A stretch of 64,000 nucleotides of DNA, taken from Pseudolysinimonas sp051954455. Its GTDB lineage: Bacteria > Actinomycetota > Actinomycetes > Actinomycetales > Microbacteriaceae. A program made the position numbers and the translations under genes. Location of the stretch: contig NZ_JBQCHS010000002.1 of NCBI RefSeq assembly GCF_051954455.1, positions 1 to 64,000 on the forward strand. The letters run 5' to 3'. Below are positions 15,731-26,999 of the stretch, piece by piece (position 1 is the stretch's first letter; every line of letters starts with the position of its first letter). Below the pieces are notes generated by a model. That model made no database searches and was not told where the DNA came from. It was given only the letters and a program-made list of their open reading frames with translations.

Positions 15731-16809
15731 CAGCGGTCGAACCCGTCCCCGATCCGCTCGACGATCTCCTCGCGGTCCTCGAGCGGGAGGAAGGCGACCT
15801 CGGCGGCGTTGAGCTGGAAGGTCTCCAGGTCGGCGTCGTCGTAGCCGAACGCCTCGCTGAGCAGCTCGAGCTCGCGCGTGAGCGTCGTCGCGCTCATGAG
15901 GCGGTTGTCGGTGTTGACGGTGACCCGGAATCCCAGCTGGTAGAGCATGTCGAACGGGTGGTCGGACATCTCCGTGCCCCAGGCCGCGACCGCACCGGTC
16001 TGCAGGTTGGAGCTCGGGCTCGTCTCGAGCGCGATGCCGCGGTCGCGCACCCACTGCGCGAGCGGGCCGAGCTCGACCTCGTAGGCCTCGTCGGACTCCG
16101 TGACCCGGAGGTCCTCGGCGATCCGGACGCCGTGCCCGAGGCGGAGCGCGCGCCCGTCGAGCAGCGCCGAGGCGATGCTCTCGAGGCCGTCGGCCTCGCC
16201 GGCGTGAACGGTCGTCGGGAACCAGTTGGCCGCGAGCAGGTCGAACGCGTCGCGCATGCGGCTCGGCGGGAACCCGGCCTCGGGCCCGGCGATGTCGAAG
16301 CCGACCACGCCGCGGTCGCGGTGTCGCAGCGCGAGCTCCGCGATCTCGCGGCCGCGGTCCGTCATCCGCATGGAGCTCACGAGCTGTCCCGCGCGGATGA
16401 AGCCGCCCGCCGACTCCACCGCGTCGACCGCCTGGTCGATACCGAGCTGGACGGCCTCGACGGCCTGGTCGAGCGTGAGTCCGCGACTCAGGTGCTGCTC
16501 GGGCGCCCAGCGGATCTCGCCGTAGATGACGCCGTCGGCGTGCAGGTCCTCGACGAACTCGCGCGCGACGCGGGTGAGCCCCTCCGCCGTCTGCATGACG
16601 GCGAGCGTGACGTCGAAGGTCTTCAGGTACTCGACGAGCGATCCGGAGTCGCTCTGAGCGGCGAACCAGCGCCCCAGCTCCCCCGCCTCGGGCGCGGGAG
16701 GGACGAACCCGATCGCGTCGCCGAGCTCGATGATCGTCTGCGGCCGGAGTCCCCCGTCGAGGTGGTCGTGGAGGGAGACCTTGGGCAGGCTCCGGACGGC
16801 GTCGCTCAT
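15730..16809 (-). CDS. add: Adenosine deaminase family protein
   Basis: The 359-residue zinc amidohydrolase-fold enzyme deaminates adenosine or a related adenosyl compound to the inosine form. Metal-binding motifs are present: SLHDHLDGG near residue 12, TTVHAGEADG near 195 (with the catalytic Glu), RLGHGVRI near 220, and TVNTDNR near 300 for the last metal Asp. It is co-transcribed with an SAH-hydrolase-like gene upstream, so S-adenosylhomocysteine deamination is a possible alternative activity. ATG 16809 lies 4 nt after the IclR stop; EIIA follows with a 1-nt overlap. Confidence 0.9.
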   Translation of the reverse strand: MSDAVRSLPKVSLHDHLDGGLRPQTIIELGDAIGFVPPAPEAGELGRWFAAQSDSGSLVEYLKTFDVTLAVMQTAEGLTRVAREFVEDLHADGVIYGEIRWAPEQHLSRGLTLDQAVEAVQLGIDQAVDAVESAGGFIRAGQLVSSMRMTDRGREIAELALRHRDRGVVGFDIAGPEAGFPPSRMRDAFDLLAANWFPTTVHAGEADGLESIASALLDGRALRLGHGVRIAEDLRVTESDEAYEVELGPLAQWVRDRGIALETSPSSNLQTGAVAAWGTEMSDHPFDMLYQLGFRVTVNTDNRLMSATTLTRELELLSEAFGYDDADLETFQLNAAEVAFLPLEDREEIVERIGDGFDR

Positions 16810-16813
16810 GCGC

Positions 16814-17542
16814 TCAACCTATCGCGCCGACTCCGATGATCCGCTTCGAGATCCGGTCGGCCGCGACGAGTGCGGCGGCGACCACCGCGTCGAGGTCGCG
16901 CTCGCTGTGGCTGGTCGCGACGTAGGGCACGGTGAGCACCGCGCGCGCCGCTCCGAGCCGGTCGCGCACCGCGACGGCGACGTCGGTGATGCCCGGTTGC
17001 ACGGGGTCGGCGCGGCGCAGCAGGCCGTCGCGCTCGATCGCCGCGACCTCCCGCCGATCGAGGCGCGCGAGGTGCTCGGCGCGCACGTCCGGGTCGCCGA
17101 GCGCGACGAGGACCGCGCCCGCCGCGCTCTCGAGCGGGAAGAGCGCCCCGACCCGGACCCGGTAGCCGAAGTCGGCCGGGCTCTCCGCCTGCCCCACGAC
17201 ACGGACGGCGGCCATGTCGAGCACGCCGAGGTTGCACGACTGCCGCAGCTCGTCGGCGAGCGCGCGCATCGCCGGCGTCGCGGCGACGAGCAGCCCGCGG
17301 AGCGCCGGCTGCCGGTGGGCGAGGTCGAACGCGGCCATCGAGAGCGTGTACCGCCCCGACTCCTCGTCGCGCACGAGCCACCCGCGGGCCTCCAGCGCGA
17401 CCAGCACGCGGAACAGCTGCCCGACCGTGCGGCCGGTCCGCTCGGCGATCTCGTTCTGCGCGAGCGGCCGCGGGCTCGCGGCGACGAGCTCCAGCACGTC
17501 GAACGCCTTGTCGAGCGCCGGGACCGCGTACTCGGCGGCCAT
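16814..17542 (-). CDS. IclR-family transcriptional regulator
   Basis: The 242-residue regulator has an N-terminal winged helix (ALDKAFDVLELVAASPRPLAQNEIAERTGR region, residues 8-60) and a C-terminal effector-binding domain with the IclR ligand-pocket residues spread over VPYVATSHSERDLDAVV. ATG 17542 overlaps the upstream stop by 1 nt. Being inside the operon that starts at the palindromic site 18754-18784, it most likely binds that site and controls both its own operon and the divergent nucleoside hydrolase. The effector is likely a nucleoside or breakdown product (inference). Confidence 0.9.
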   Translation of the reverse strand: MAAEYAVPALDKAFDVLELVAASPRPLAQNEIAERTGRTVGQLFRVLVALEARGWLVRDEESGRYTLSMAAFDLAHRQPALRGLLVAATPAMRALADELRQSCNLGVLDMAAVRVVGQAESPADFGYRVRVGALFPLESAAGAVLVALGDPDVRAEHLARLDRREVAAIERDGLLRRADPVQPGITDVAVAVRDRLGAARAVLTVPYVATSHSERDLDAVVAAALVAADRISKRIIGVGAIG

Positions 17543-18741
17543 CAGCGATCGGCGCCCATGGCGGCGAGCATCCGGCGCGCGATCTCGCGGTCGATGTCGT
17601 CGGGCACCGGCTGGGCCCCCACGCGGAGCGACGCCGCGTCGCGCGCGACGCGCTCCAGAGAGAGCGACTGCAGGAGGAATCCGAGGTCCATCGACTCGAG
17701 CGAGTTGCCCTTCGGCTCTCGGCCGGCGAGGTTCATCATGCGGCCCTCGGCGAGCAGGATCACGTGGCGGCCGTCCGGCAGCCCGATCCGTTCGATCGCG
17801 TCGTCGAGCCGCTCGACGGAGGCGGCGCCGGCCTTCAGCGCCGCGACGTCGATCTCCCACGGGAAGTGCCCGCAGTTCGCGAGCACGGCGCCGTCGGCGA
17901 CCGCGTCGAAGAACGTCGGCGTGAGGATGTCGGGATGCCCGGTCGCGGTGATGAACACCTCGCCCCAGCGCGCGAGGTCGCCGTTCAGCTGCTCGGGGCC
18001 GCCGACCCGGAACCCGTCGAGCGCCGCCTCGAACGCCTTCAACTCGTCCACCTCGACGACGGCGACCTTGCCGCCGAACTGCCGGAGGTAGTGCGCGACG
18101 CCGCGCCCGCACCAGCCGTATCCGGCGACGACGAAGCGCCGGCCCGGCACCATGAGGTTCGTCAGGCGCATGAAGCTCTCGACGACCGACTGGCCCACCG
18201 CGTGCTTGTTCTCGCCGATCGCCTTGAGCAGCGAGTCGTTGATGACGACCACCGGGAACGGGATGCGGCCGGCGAGCTCGCCGCGCAGTCGGTCGCCGCC
18301 CGAGGTGGTCTCCTCCGTGCCGCCGACGATGCGCGCGGCGAGGCCCCGCTCGGCGACCAGGGCGGCCAGGTCGGCGCCGTTGTCCAGCAGGATGTCCGGC
18401 TCCGCGTCGACGACGGCCGCGACGTGGGCGTGGTGCTGCTCGAGCGTGTCGTCGCGCGCCCCGAACACGGTCATCCCCTGGCCGCGGAGGAAGGCGACGA
18501 CGTCGTCCTGGGTCGAGCCGTGATTGCCGGTCGCGACGATCTCGGCGCCTCCCGCGGCGAGCGTCTCGAGGAGCACCGCGGTCTTCGGCTCGAGGTGCAG
18601 CGACATGCCGATGCGGTGGCCGGAGAACGGGCGGCTCTCCGCGAACTGTGCGCGGGCGGCGGCGAGGAGGGGCATGCGGGAGCGGATCCAGCGCACGCGG
18701 GCGGCGCCGCGCTCGGCGGGATCGACAGCGACATCGGTCAT
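17542..18741 (-). CDS. Adenosylhomocysteinase-like protein, divergent
   Basis: The roughly 399-residue protein has the SAH-hydrolase fold: NHGSTQDDVVAFL, DNGADL, GGTEETTSGGDRL, VINDSLLKAIGEN, and the NAD-binding VVAGYGWCGRGVAHYL. The family Asn and Lys (IND...K) are kept, but the catalytic Asp of K-x3-D-N is Glu here (LLKAIGEN), and the C-terminal KPDxYRY tail of standard enzymes is absent. It resembles short archaeal-type SAH/S-inosylhomocysteine hydrolases. Start 18741 is preferred: the earlier ATG at 18777 lies inside the operator. It heads the operon with IclR, adenosine deaminase and EIIA. Confidence 0.75.
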   Translation of the reverse strand: MTDVAVDPAERGAARVRWIRSRMPLLAAARAQFAESRPFSGHRIGMSLHLEPKTAVLLETLAAGGAEIVATGNHGSTQDDVVAFLRGQGMTVFGARDDTLEQHHAHVAAVVDAEPDILLDNGADLAALVAERGLAARIVGGTEETTSGGDRLRGELAGRIPFPVVVINDSLLKAIGENKHAVGQSVVESFMRLTNLMVPGRRFVVAGYGWCGRGVAHYLRQFGGKVAVVEVDELKAFEAALDGFRVGGPEQLNGDLARWGEVFITATGHPDILTPTFFDAVADGAVLANCGHFPWEIDVAALKAGAASVERLDDAIERIGLPDGRHVILLAEGRMMNLAGREPKGNSLESMDLGFLLQSLSLERVARDAASLRVGAQPVPDDIDREIARRMLAAMGADR

Positions 18742-18753
18742 GCGCGCCAGTGT

Positions 18754-18784
18754 TTCACATATGAACGTGGCTTTCATGAGTGAA
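18754..18784. promoter_or_regulatory. Palindromic operator, probably for the IclR regulator
   Basis: TTCACATATGAA (18754-18765) and TTCATGAGTGAA (18773-18784) are inverted copies (10 of 12 positions match) separated by 7 bp, and each arm is itself close to palindromic. The site fills the divergent gap and covers the -35 positions of both directions. The IclR gene in the minus-strand operon is the obvious ligand. Confidence 0.75.
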
Positions 18785-18791
18785 CGACTCG

Positions 18792-18797
18792 TAGACT
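18792..18797 (+). promoter_or_regulatory. -10 hexamer TAGACT for leaderless nucleoside hydrolase mRNA
   Basis: TAGACT ends 6 nt before the ATG at 18804, next to the palindromic operator. On the minus strand, AACACT (18749-18754) ends 7 nt before the ATG at 18741 and is a weaker candidate for the opposite operon. Confidence 0.6.
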
Positions 18798-18803
18798 GCG
18801 CGG

Positions 18804-19763
18804 ATGCCGACGAAGATCATCCTCGACTGCGACCCCGGGCACGACGACGCGATGGCGCTGCTGCTGGCGTGGGGCTCCCCCGAGATCGAGCTCGTCGGCG
18901 TCACGACCGTGGGCGGCAACCAGACGATCGACAAGGTGACGCGGAACGCGCTCGCGGTGGCGCGGGTCGCCGGCATCCACGGCGTCCCGTTCGCGAAGGG
19001 CGCGGCGCACCCGCTGCTGCGACCGGTCGAGGTCGCGGAGGAGATCCACGGCGCCTCCGGACTCGACGGCCCCGTGCTCCCGGAGCCCGACATCGAGCTC
19101 GATCCACGGCACGCGGCCCAGTTCATCGTCGACACGGTCATGGCCGCCGAGCCCGGGACCATCACGCTCGTGCCGACCGGGCCGCTCACCAACATCGCCC
19201 TCGCGATGCGCCTGGAGCCCGCGATCGTCGGGCGGGTGCGCGAGGTCGTGCTCATGGGCGGCGGGGCGCGCGTCGGCAACTGGAGCCCGGTCGCGGAGTT
19301 CAACATCGTCGTCGACCCGGAGGCCGCCGCGGCCGTCTTCGCCGCCGGGTGGACGGTGACCATGGTCGGGCTCGACCTGACGCACCAGGCCCTCGCGACC
19401 GACGAGGTCGTGGCGGCGATCCGGGAGATCGGCACCGGCCCCGCCCGCTTCGCCGGCGAGCTCATGGACTTCTTCACCGCCGCCTATCGGGAGGTCGCGG
19501 GATTCGACCACCCGCCCGTGCACGATCCGTGCGCGGTCGCCTACGTCATCGATCCGACGATCGTGCGCGCGATCCCGGCGCCGATCGCGGTCGAGACCCG
19601 CGGGGAGCACACCCTCGGGATGACGGTGGTCGACCTGCGCGGTCCGGCGCCCGAGGGCACCCGCACGCAGGTGGCACTAGAGCTCGACGCGGAGCGGTTC
19701 TGGGGCCTCGTCCTGGACGCGATCCGCGCTCTCGGCGACCCGCTCGTCGAGCGGGTCGACTAG
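18804..19763 (+). CDS. Inosine-uridine preferring nucleoside hydrolase
   Basis: This 319-residue hydrolase cleaves the N-glycosidic bond of ribonucleosides to free base and ribose. The calcium-binding N-terminal signature IILDCDPGHDDAMALLL is at residues 5-21, with VPTGPLTNIALA near 124, EFNIVVDPEAA near 165, and PPVHDPCAVAY near 240 giving the conserved His-Asp. It is divergent from the IclR operon across a shared operator. It converges with deoA, 24 bp apart, where a short GCGCGC...GCGCG run could form a weak hairpin. Confidence 0.93.
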   Translation: MPTKIILDCDPGHDDAMALLLAWGSPEIELVGVTTVGGNQTIDKVTRNALAVARVAGIHGVPFAKGAAHPLLRPVEVAEEIHGASGLDGPVLPEPDIELDPRHAAQFIVDTVMAAEPGTITLVPTGPLTNIALAMRLEPAIVGRVREVVLMGGGARVGNWSPVAEFNIVVDPEAAAAVFAAGWTVTMVGLDLTHQALATDEVVAAIREIGTGPARFAGELMDFFTAAYREVAGFDHPPVHDPCAVAYVIDPTIVRAIPAPIAVETRGEHTLGMTVVDLRGPAPEGTRTQVALELDAERFWGLVLDAIRALGDPLVERVD

Positions 19764-19787
19764 CGCGCAGCGCGTATCGAGACCGCG

Positions 19788-21077
<1,290 letters not shown>

Positions 21078-21503
21078 CTACGGGTGCTCCTCGCGGTAGG
21101 CGGCCAGGGTGCGCGGGCCGAAGGCGTCGGGGATGACCTCGTCGATCGTGCGGATGCCCGAGACGGTCTCGAGCAGCATCCCCTCGGCGGAGTGCTCGAA
21201 GAGGAGCTGCCGGCAGCGACCGCAGGGCATGAGCGCCGCGCCGTCGCCGTCCACGCACGTGAACGCGACGAGCCTGCCGCCGCCCGTCATGTGCAGGGTC
21301 GACACGAGCGCGCACTCGGCGCACAGCGTCAGCCCGTACGACGCGTTCTCGACGTTGCAGCCGGAGATCACGCGTCCGTCGTCGACGAGCGCCGCGACCC
21401 CGACGGGGAAGCGCGAGTAGGGCACGTAGGCGTGCGTCGCCGCCTCATTGGCGGCGGCGCGGAGGCCGTCCCAGTCGACGGCGTCGGCATCCACGGTGCT
21501 CAT
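21078..21503 (-). CDS. cdd: Cytidine deaminase
   Basis: This 141-residue zinc enzyme deaminates cytidine and deoxycytidine to uridine forms. Zinc ligands are the three cysteines of the tetrameric class: the Cys and catalytic Glu in LTLCAECAL and the pair in MPCGRCRQLL. Substrate-binding NVENASYG is present. ATG 21503 overlaps the permease stop by 4 nt and deoA follows without a gap, so products feed directly into thymidine phosphorylase. Confidence 0.95.
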   Translation of the reverse strand: MSTVDADAVDWDGLRAAANEAATHAYVPYSRFPVGVAALVDDGRVISGCNVENASYGLTLCAECALVSTLHMTGGGRLVAFTCVDGDGAALMPCGRCRQLLFEHSAEGMLLETVSGIRTIDEVIPDAFGPRTLAAYREEHP

Positions 21504-22789
21504 GCCTTGATGTACGGCGTGCCGTCGGCCGCGGGAGCCCGCGACTGCCCCACGAGACCGGCGACCGCCACGATCGTGATGAGGTAGGGCAGCATCAGCA
21601 GGAACTCGCTCGGCACCGGGGATCCGATGATCCCCAGGGTCGACTGCAGGTTCGTCGCGAACCCGAACAGCAGACCCGCGAGGGCCGCCTTGATCGGATG
21701 CCACTGCCCGAAGATGACGGCGGCGAGCGCGATGAACCCGGCGCCGTTCGTCATCTCCTTGCCGAAGGACGACACCGAGTCGAGCGTGTAGAACGCCCCG
21801 CCGATGCCCGCCACCGCTCCCGCGACCGACACGGTCCAGAACCGGGTGCGGTTCACGTTGATGCCGACCGTGTCGGCGGCCTGGGGGTGCTCGCCGACGG
21901 AGCGCACCCGCAGGCCCCAGCGGGTCTTGAACAGCGCGTACCAGACCACGAACACCGCGATGTACATGATGTAGACGATGAGCGTGTGCTTGAACAGCAC
22001 CGGTCCGACGATCGGGATCTGGGACAGGCCCGGGATCGCGAACTCGGGGAACTTCGTGGTGTGGTTCAGGTCGGGCACCGCCGCGAAGATCTTCGTGTAG
22101 AAGAAGTTGGTGAGGCCGGTCACCAGCACGTTGAGGACGACGCCGACGATGACCTGATCGACCCAGTAGCGCAGCGCGAACACGGCGAGCACCCAGGAGA
22201 CCAGCACCCCCGCGACGATCGCCGCGACGAGCCCGGCCCACGGCGAGTGGGTCGCCGAGCCGACGAGCGCCGCCGAGAAGGCCCCGAAGAGGAGCTGCCC
22301 GTCGATCGCGACGTTCACGACACCGGCGCGCTCCCCGAGCACCCCGCCGAGGGAGCCGAAGACGAGGGGGGTGGCGAGCGCGAGCCCGCCCACCAGGAGA
22401 CCGGGAATGGGGATCGCCCGGAGGTCGGCGCCGGCCCACGCGAGGAACAGGAAGAGGAAGAGGACCGCGAAGATCGCACTGAGCCACAGGGGCGAGCGCC
22501 CGCGCTTCGACAGCGCGACGAGCAGATGGGTGAGGATCGCGATGAGGACGAGCACGATCGCGACCACCCCGACCGTGGTCACCGTCGGCAGCTCCACCGT
22601 CGGGATCTGCACGAAGTCCGTACTGGTCGAGAGGCGGAAGGAGCTCGTGCCGCGGCGCGGGATCGCGAACGCGAAGACGAGGGCCGCGATCGCGAAGATG
22701 TCGAGGATCACCGGCACCTTGAGGCTGCGGACGATCACCTTCTCGTGCGCGATCGGCCCCGCCGACGGGGCGAGGGTCGTCGCGCTCAC
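21500..22789 (-). CDS. Nucleoside ABC transporter permease (BmpC-like / NupQ type)
   Basis: This 429-residue inner-membrane permease of the branched-chain/BPD_transp_2 family has about ten hydrophobic segments after a long N-terminal extension (residues 1-110) that adds two or three more. The cytoplasmic coupling region contains WGLRVRSVGEHPQAADTVGI, typical of nucleoside importers of the BMP group. GTG 22789 overlaps the first permease stop (GTGA). Together with the genes at 22786, 24123 and 25722 it forms a full importer, and cdd follows with a 4-nt overlap. Confidence 0.9.
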   Translation of the reverse strand: MSATTLAPSAGPIAHEKVIVRSLKVPVILDIFAIAALVFAFAIPRRGTSSFRLSTSTDFVQIPTVELPTVTTVGVVAIVLVLIAILTHLLVALSKRGRSPLWLSAIFAVLFLFLFLAWAGADLRAIPIPGLLVGGLALATPLVFGSLGGVLGERAGVVNVAIDGQLLFGAFSAALVGSATHSPWAGLVAAIVAGVLVSWVLAVFALRYWVDQVIVGVVLNVLVTGLTNFFYTKIFAAVPDLNHTTKFPEFAIPGLSQIPIVGPVLFKHTLIVYIMYIAVFVVWYALFKTRWGLRVRSVGEHPQAADTVGINVNRTRFWTVSVAGAVAGIGGAFYTLDSVSSFGKEMTNGAGFIALAAVIFGQWHPIKAALAGLLFGFATNLQSTLGIIGSPVPSEFLLMLPYLITIVAVAGLVGQSRAPAADGTPYIKA

Positions 22790-24122
22790 TTGGCGGCTCC
22801 TTCGGCAATGGTGGCGCGCGGCTTCCGCGCCTTCCTGGGCGCCGATCCCGGCCTCGGGAGCCGGAACACCGCCCGCACGAGCGGCGGGGCCGCGATGAAC
22901 AGGACGATCACCGACTGGATGACGTCGACGATGTCGATCGGGATCTGCTGCAGAGCCTGCATCGTGTATCCGCCGGCCTGGAGCGCGCCGAAGAGCAGGC
23001 CGCTGAAGAACACTCCCCACGGCCGCGAGCGGCCGAGCAGCGCGACCGTGATGGCACTGAACCCGATGCCGGCGTCGACCCCGGAGTTGAACCCCGTGGT
23101 CGTCGAGCCGAGCACCTGATCGGCGCCCGCGAGCCCGACGAGACCCCCCGCCATGAGCATCGCCAGGATGTAGACCCACTTGACGTCGATGCCGGCCGTG
23201 CGGGCGGCGTTGGGGTTCTCGCCGACGGCGCGGAAGCGGAATCCGGTGCTCGATCGGCTGAAGAGATACCACACCGCCACGGTGGCGGCGATCGACAGGA
23301 TGAATCCGAAGTTCACCGTGAACGCGGTCGGAGGACCGCCGAGCGCGGTGATCAGCTGCGTCAGCGTCGGGAAGGTCGCGTTCGGCAGGTCGGCCGGCGA
23401 GGTGGGGTTGTTCGATCCGTGCGCTTGGAGGAGCCCCTGGGTGCGCAGCCCGTACGAGACGAGGTAGAACGCGACGTAGTTGAGCATGATCGTGACGATC
23501 ACCTCGTGCGCTCCGGTCCGCGCCTTGAGGAGGCCGACGAGGCCGCCCCACAGCGCACCCCCGGCGATGGCCGCGACGGTCGCCACCAGGAAGGCGATGA
23601 CCGGCGGCATGGGGAAGGACCACGCGACCCACCCGGCCGCCGCCGCGCCGATCAGGATCTGGCCGCGGCCGCCGATGTTGAACATCCCCACCCGGAACGC
23701 GAGCGCGACGCCGAGGCCCGCGGCGATGAGCGGCGTCGCGAACGACAGCGTGTCCATCAGCGGCTTGATCTGCGCCACGAAGGTGGGGCGCGCGAAGTTG
23801 AAGATCGAGCCCTGGAAGAGCGAGACGTAGGCGCCGCTCACCGAGTTCCAGATCGCGAGGAACGTGTCGCCGGGGCGGGCGAAGAAGTACGCGGACGCGG
23901 CCTGCACATTGCTGTCCGTCGCCGCGATGAGGACCGCCGCGACGACGAGGGCGAGAACGATCGCCAGCACGGTCAGCACCGCACTGCCGGACATGATCTC
24001 GCGGATCACGGTCGAGCCGAGCGGGGCGTCGGGCTCCTTCTTCGCGTTCGGCTGCTGACCGGGCTCGACGGTGTCGACGTGAGGCGACTCGGAGTGGATC
24101 GGTTCGGCACCGCCGGTGGAGC

Positions 24123-24126
<4 letters not shown>
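22786..24126 (-). CDS. Nucleoside ABC transporter permease (BmpB-like / NupP type)
   Basis: The 446-residue permease has a hydrophilic acidic N-terminus (about 45 residues), then roughly nine to ten membrane helices. FRVGMFNIGGRGQILIGAAA and FRFRAVGENPNAARTAGI are typical of the first permease of BMP-type nucleoside importers. GTG 24126 overlaps the ATPase stop (4 nt). The C-terminus is short and basic (RKARKPRATIAEG). Confidence 0.9.
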
Positions 24127-25637
<1,511 letters not shown>

Positions 25638-25644
25638 GGGAGCC

Positions 25645-25650
25645 AATCTA
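25645..25650 (-). promoter_or_regulatory. -10 hexamer TAGATT for leaderless ATPase operon mRNA
   Basis: TAGATT on the minus strand ends 7 nt before ATG 25637, giving the ATPase-permease-cdd-deoA genes their own promoter separate from the lipoprotein gene. Confidence 0.5.
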
Positions 25651-25677
25651 TGTGCGCCGGCGACGGTGCCGGAATGG

Positions 25678-25713
25678 CGACGGGGAGGCCGGAGCGCTCC
25701 GGCCTCCCCGTCG
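25678..25713 (-). terminator. Strong palindromic terminator after the lipoprotein gene
   Basis: An 18-bp perfect inverted repeat without spacer (centre 25695/25696) follows the lipoprotein stop by 9 bp. It should lower read-through so that the binding protein is made in excess over ATPase and permeases. Confidence 0.75.
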
Positions 25714-25721
25714 TGATGCTG

Positions 25722-26858
25722 CTACTGCTTGGGCGACGCCTTCGAGGTGACCTTGATGTCGCCGGACTCGATCTTGGACTGGATGTCCTTGATCTCGCCC
25801 GCCAGCTTCGGGTCCACCTTGGACTCGAAGTTGTGGAACGGGGCGAGCTTCACGCCGCCGTTCTTCAGGGTTCCGACGTACGGCGTGTTGTCGAACTTGC
25901 CGTTCTTCGTGTCCTTGACGACCGCCGCGACACCCGCGTCGACGCCCTTCTGGACCGAGGTGAGGATGATGTCGTCGACCGTCGGATCGGTCTGGTACAC
26001 ATCCGCGTCGACGCCGACCAGGACCGAACCCTTGTTCTGGTCCTTGATCGCCTCGGCCGCGCTCTGGTAGATCGGACCGCCGACGGGCATCAGCACGTCC
26101 GCGTTCTGGTCGAGCAGGCCCTGCGCGGCGGTCTTCGCCTCGACGCCGGCCGCGAAGCCGCCGGTGAAGACGCCGGTCTGGCTGTCGACGTCCCAGCCGA
26201 CGACCTTGACGTCCTTGCCCTTCTGCTGGTTGAAGTACTTGACGCCCTCGGCGAAGCCGTCCATGAAGATCGTCACGGGCGGGATCTGCAGGCCGCCGAA
26301 GGTGCCGACGACGCCGGTCTTCGAGTAGCTCGCTGCCGCATAGCCGCCGAGGAACGCCGCCTGCGCGGTGTCGAACAGGATCGGCTTGCCGTTCTTGACG
26401 TCGACCTTGCCGTCGCCGGTGGGCTTGCCGTCCTTGTCGGTCGCGCCCTCGTTGTCGAGCGCGTCGTCGACGATGGCGAACTTGATGTCCGGGTTGGCCT
26501 TGGCCGCGGTGTCGGTCGCCTGCGACAGGTTGAAGCCGACCGTGACGATCAGGTTGCAGTTGGCGCTCACGAGGGTGTTGATGTTCGGCGCGTAGTCGTC
26601 GGCGCTGCCCGACTGGACGTGCTTCTCCTTGACCCCGAGGTCCTTGGCCGCCGACTGGAGGCCCTGCAGGCCGAGCTGGTTGAACGAGTGGTCGTCGAAG
26701 CCGCCGTCGTCCGAGACCATGCACGGCAGGAACTTGGAATTGCTGTCGCCGCCCGAGGTGGTGCCCGTGGGAGCCGCCGCGCAGCCGACGAGGGTCAACG
26801 CGCCCGCGGCGATCGCCGCGAGGCCGACCAGCGAGGCCTTCCGCGAGGTGAGTGTCAC
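25722..26858 (-). CDS. BMP-family nucleoside-binding lipoprotein
   Basis: The 378-residue solute-binding protein is anchored to the outer face of the membrane. The signal peptide ends in the lipobox LTLVGC with the lipidated Cys at residue 26. The mature protein has the PnrA/BMP fold markers CMVSDDGGFDDHSFNQLGLQ, LIVTVGFNLSQAT and GFAAGVEAKTAAQGLL, a family that binds purine nucleosides. GTG 26858 is chosen since GGAGG lies 5 nt before it; the earlier TTG 26870 overlaps that site. It is the first gene of the importer locus. Confidence 0.92.
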   Translation of the reverse strand: MTLTSRKASLVGLAAIAAGALTLVGCAAAPTGTTSGGDSNSKFLPCMVSDDGGFDDHSFNQLGLQGLQSAAKDLGVKEKHVQSGSADDYAPNINTLVSANCNLIVTVGFNLSQATDTAAKANPDIKFAIVDDALDNEGATDKDGKPTGDGKVDVKNGKPILFDTAQAAFLGGYAAASYSKTGVVGTFGGLQIPPVTIFMDGFAEGVKYFNQQKGKDVKVVGWDVDSQTGVFTGGFAAGVEAKTAAQGLLDQNADVLMPVGGPIYQSAAEAIKDQNKGSVLVGVDADVYQTDPTVDDIILTSVQKGVDAGVAAVVKDTKNGKFDNTPYVGTLKNGGVKLAPFHNFESKVDPKLAGEIKDIQSKIESGDIKVTSKASPKQ

Positions 26859-26906
26859 TGTGTCCTCCAAGATTCACGCCGGGCAAGGGGCACGGCGAAG
26901 TGATTG

Positions 26907-26922
26907 CACATTACCCAATGTG
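26907..26922 (-). promoter_or_regulatory. Promoter -10 TAATGT within a CACATT-N4-AATGTG operator
   Basis: On the minus strand TAATGT (26908-26913) is a good -10 about 50 bp before GTG 26858. It lies inside a perfect dyad, CACATT and AATGTG separated by 4 bp, so a bound dimer would block the promoter. The regulator is not known; the sequence differs from the IclR-type site at 18754. Confidence 0.5.
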
Positions 26923-26971
26923 ACGTGCCGCGCCGACCCGCGGAACCGGACCGCATCGCAAGAGTTACAAA

Positions 26972-26998
26972 CCGGAAATCCGGCGCTCATCCGAGCGC
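26972..26998 (-). terminator. Two short hairpins after the mannose-1-phosphate guanylyltransferase gene
   Basis: GCGCTC/GAGCGC (26983-26988 with 26993-26998, 4-nt loop) directly follows the stop codon, and CCGGA/TCCGG (26972-26983) follows it on the minus strand, with GGTTTG beyond. Confidence 0.5.
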
Positions 26999-26999
26999 G

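Noticed and set aside
18742..18777. ATG 18777 as start of the SAH-hydrolase-like gene
   Set aside because: It lies inside the palindromic operator and adds residues not seen in the family.
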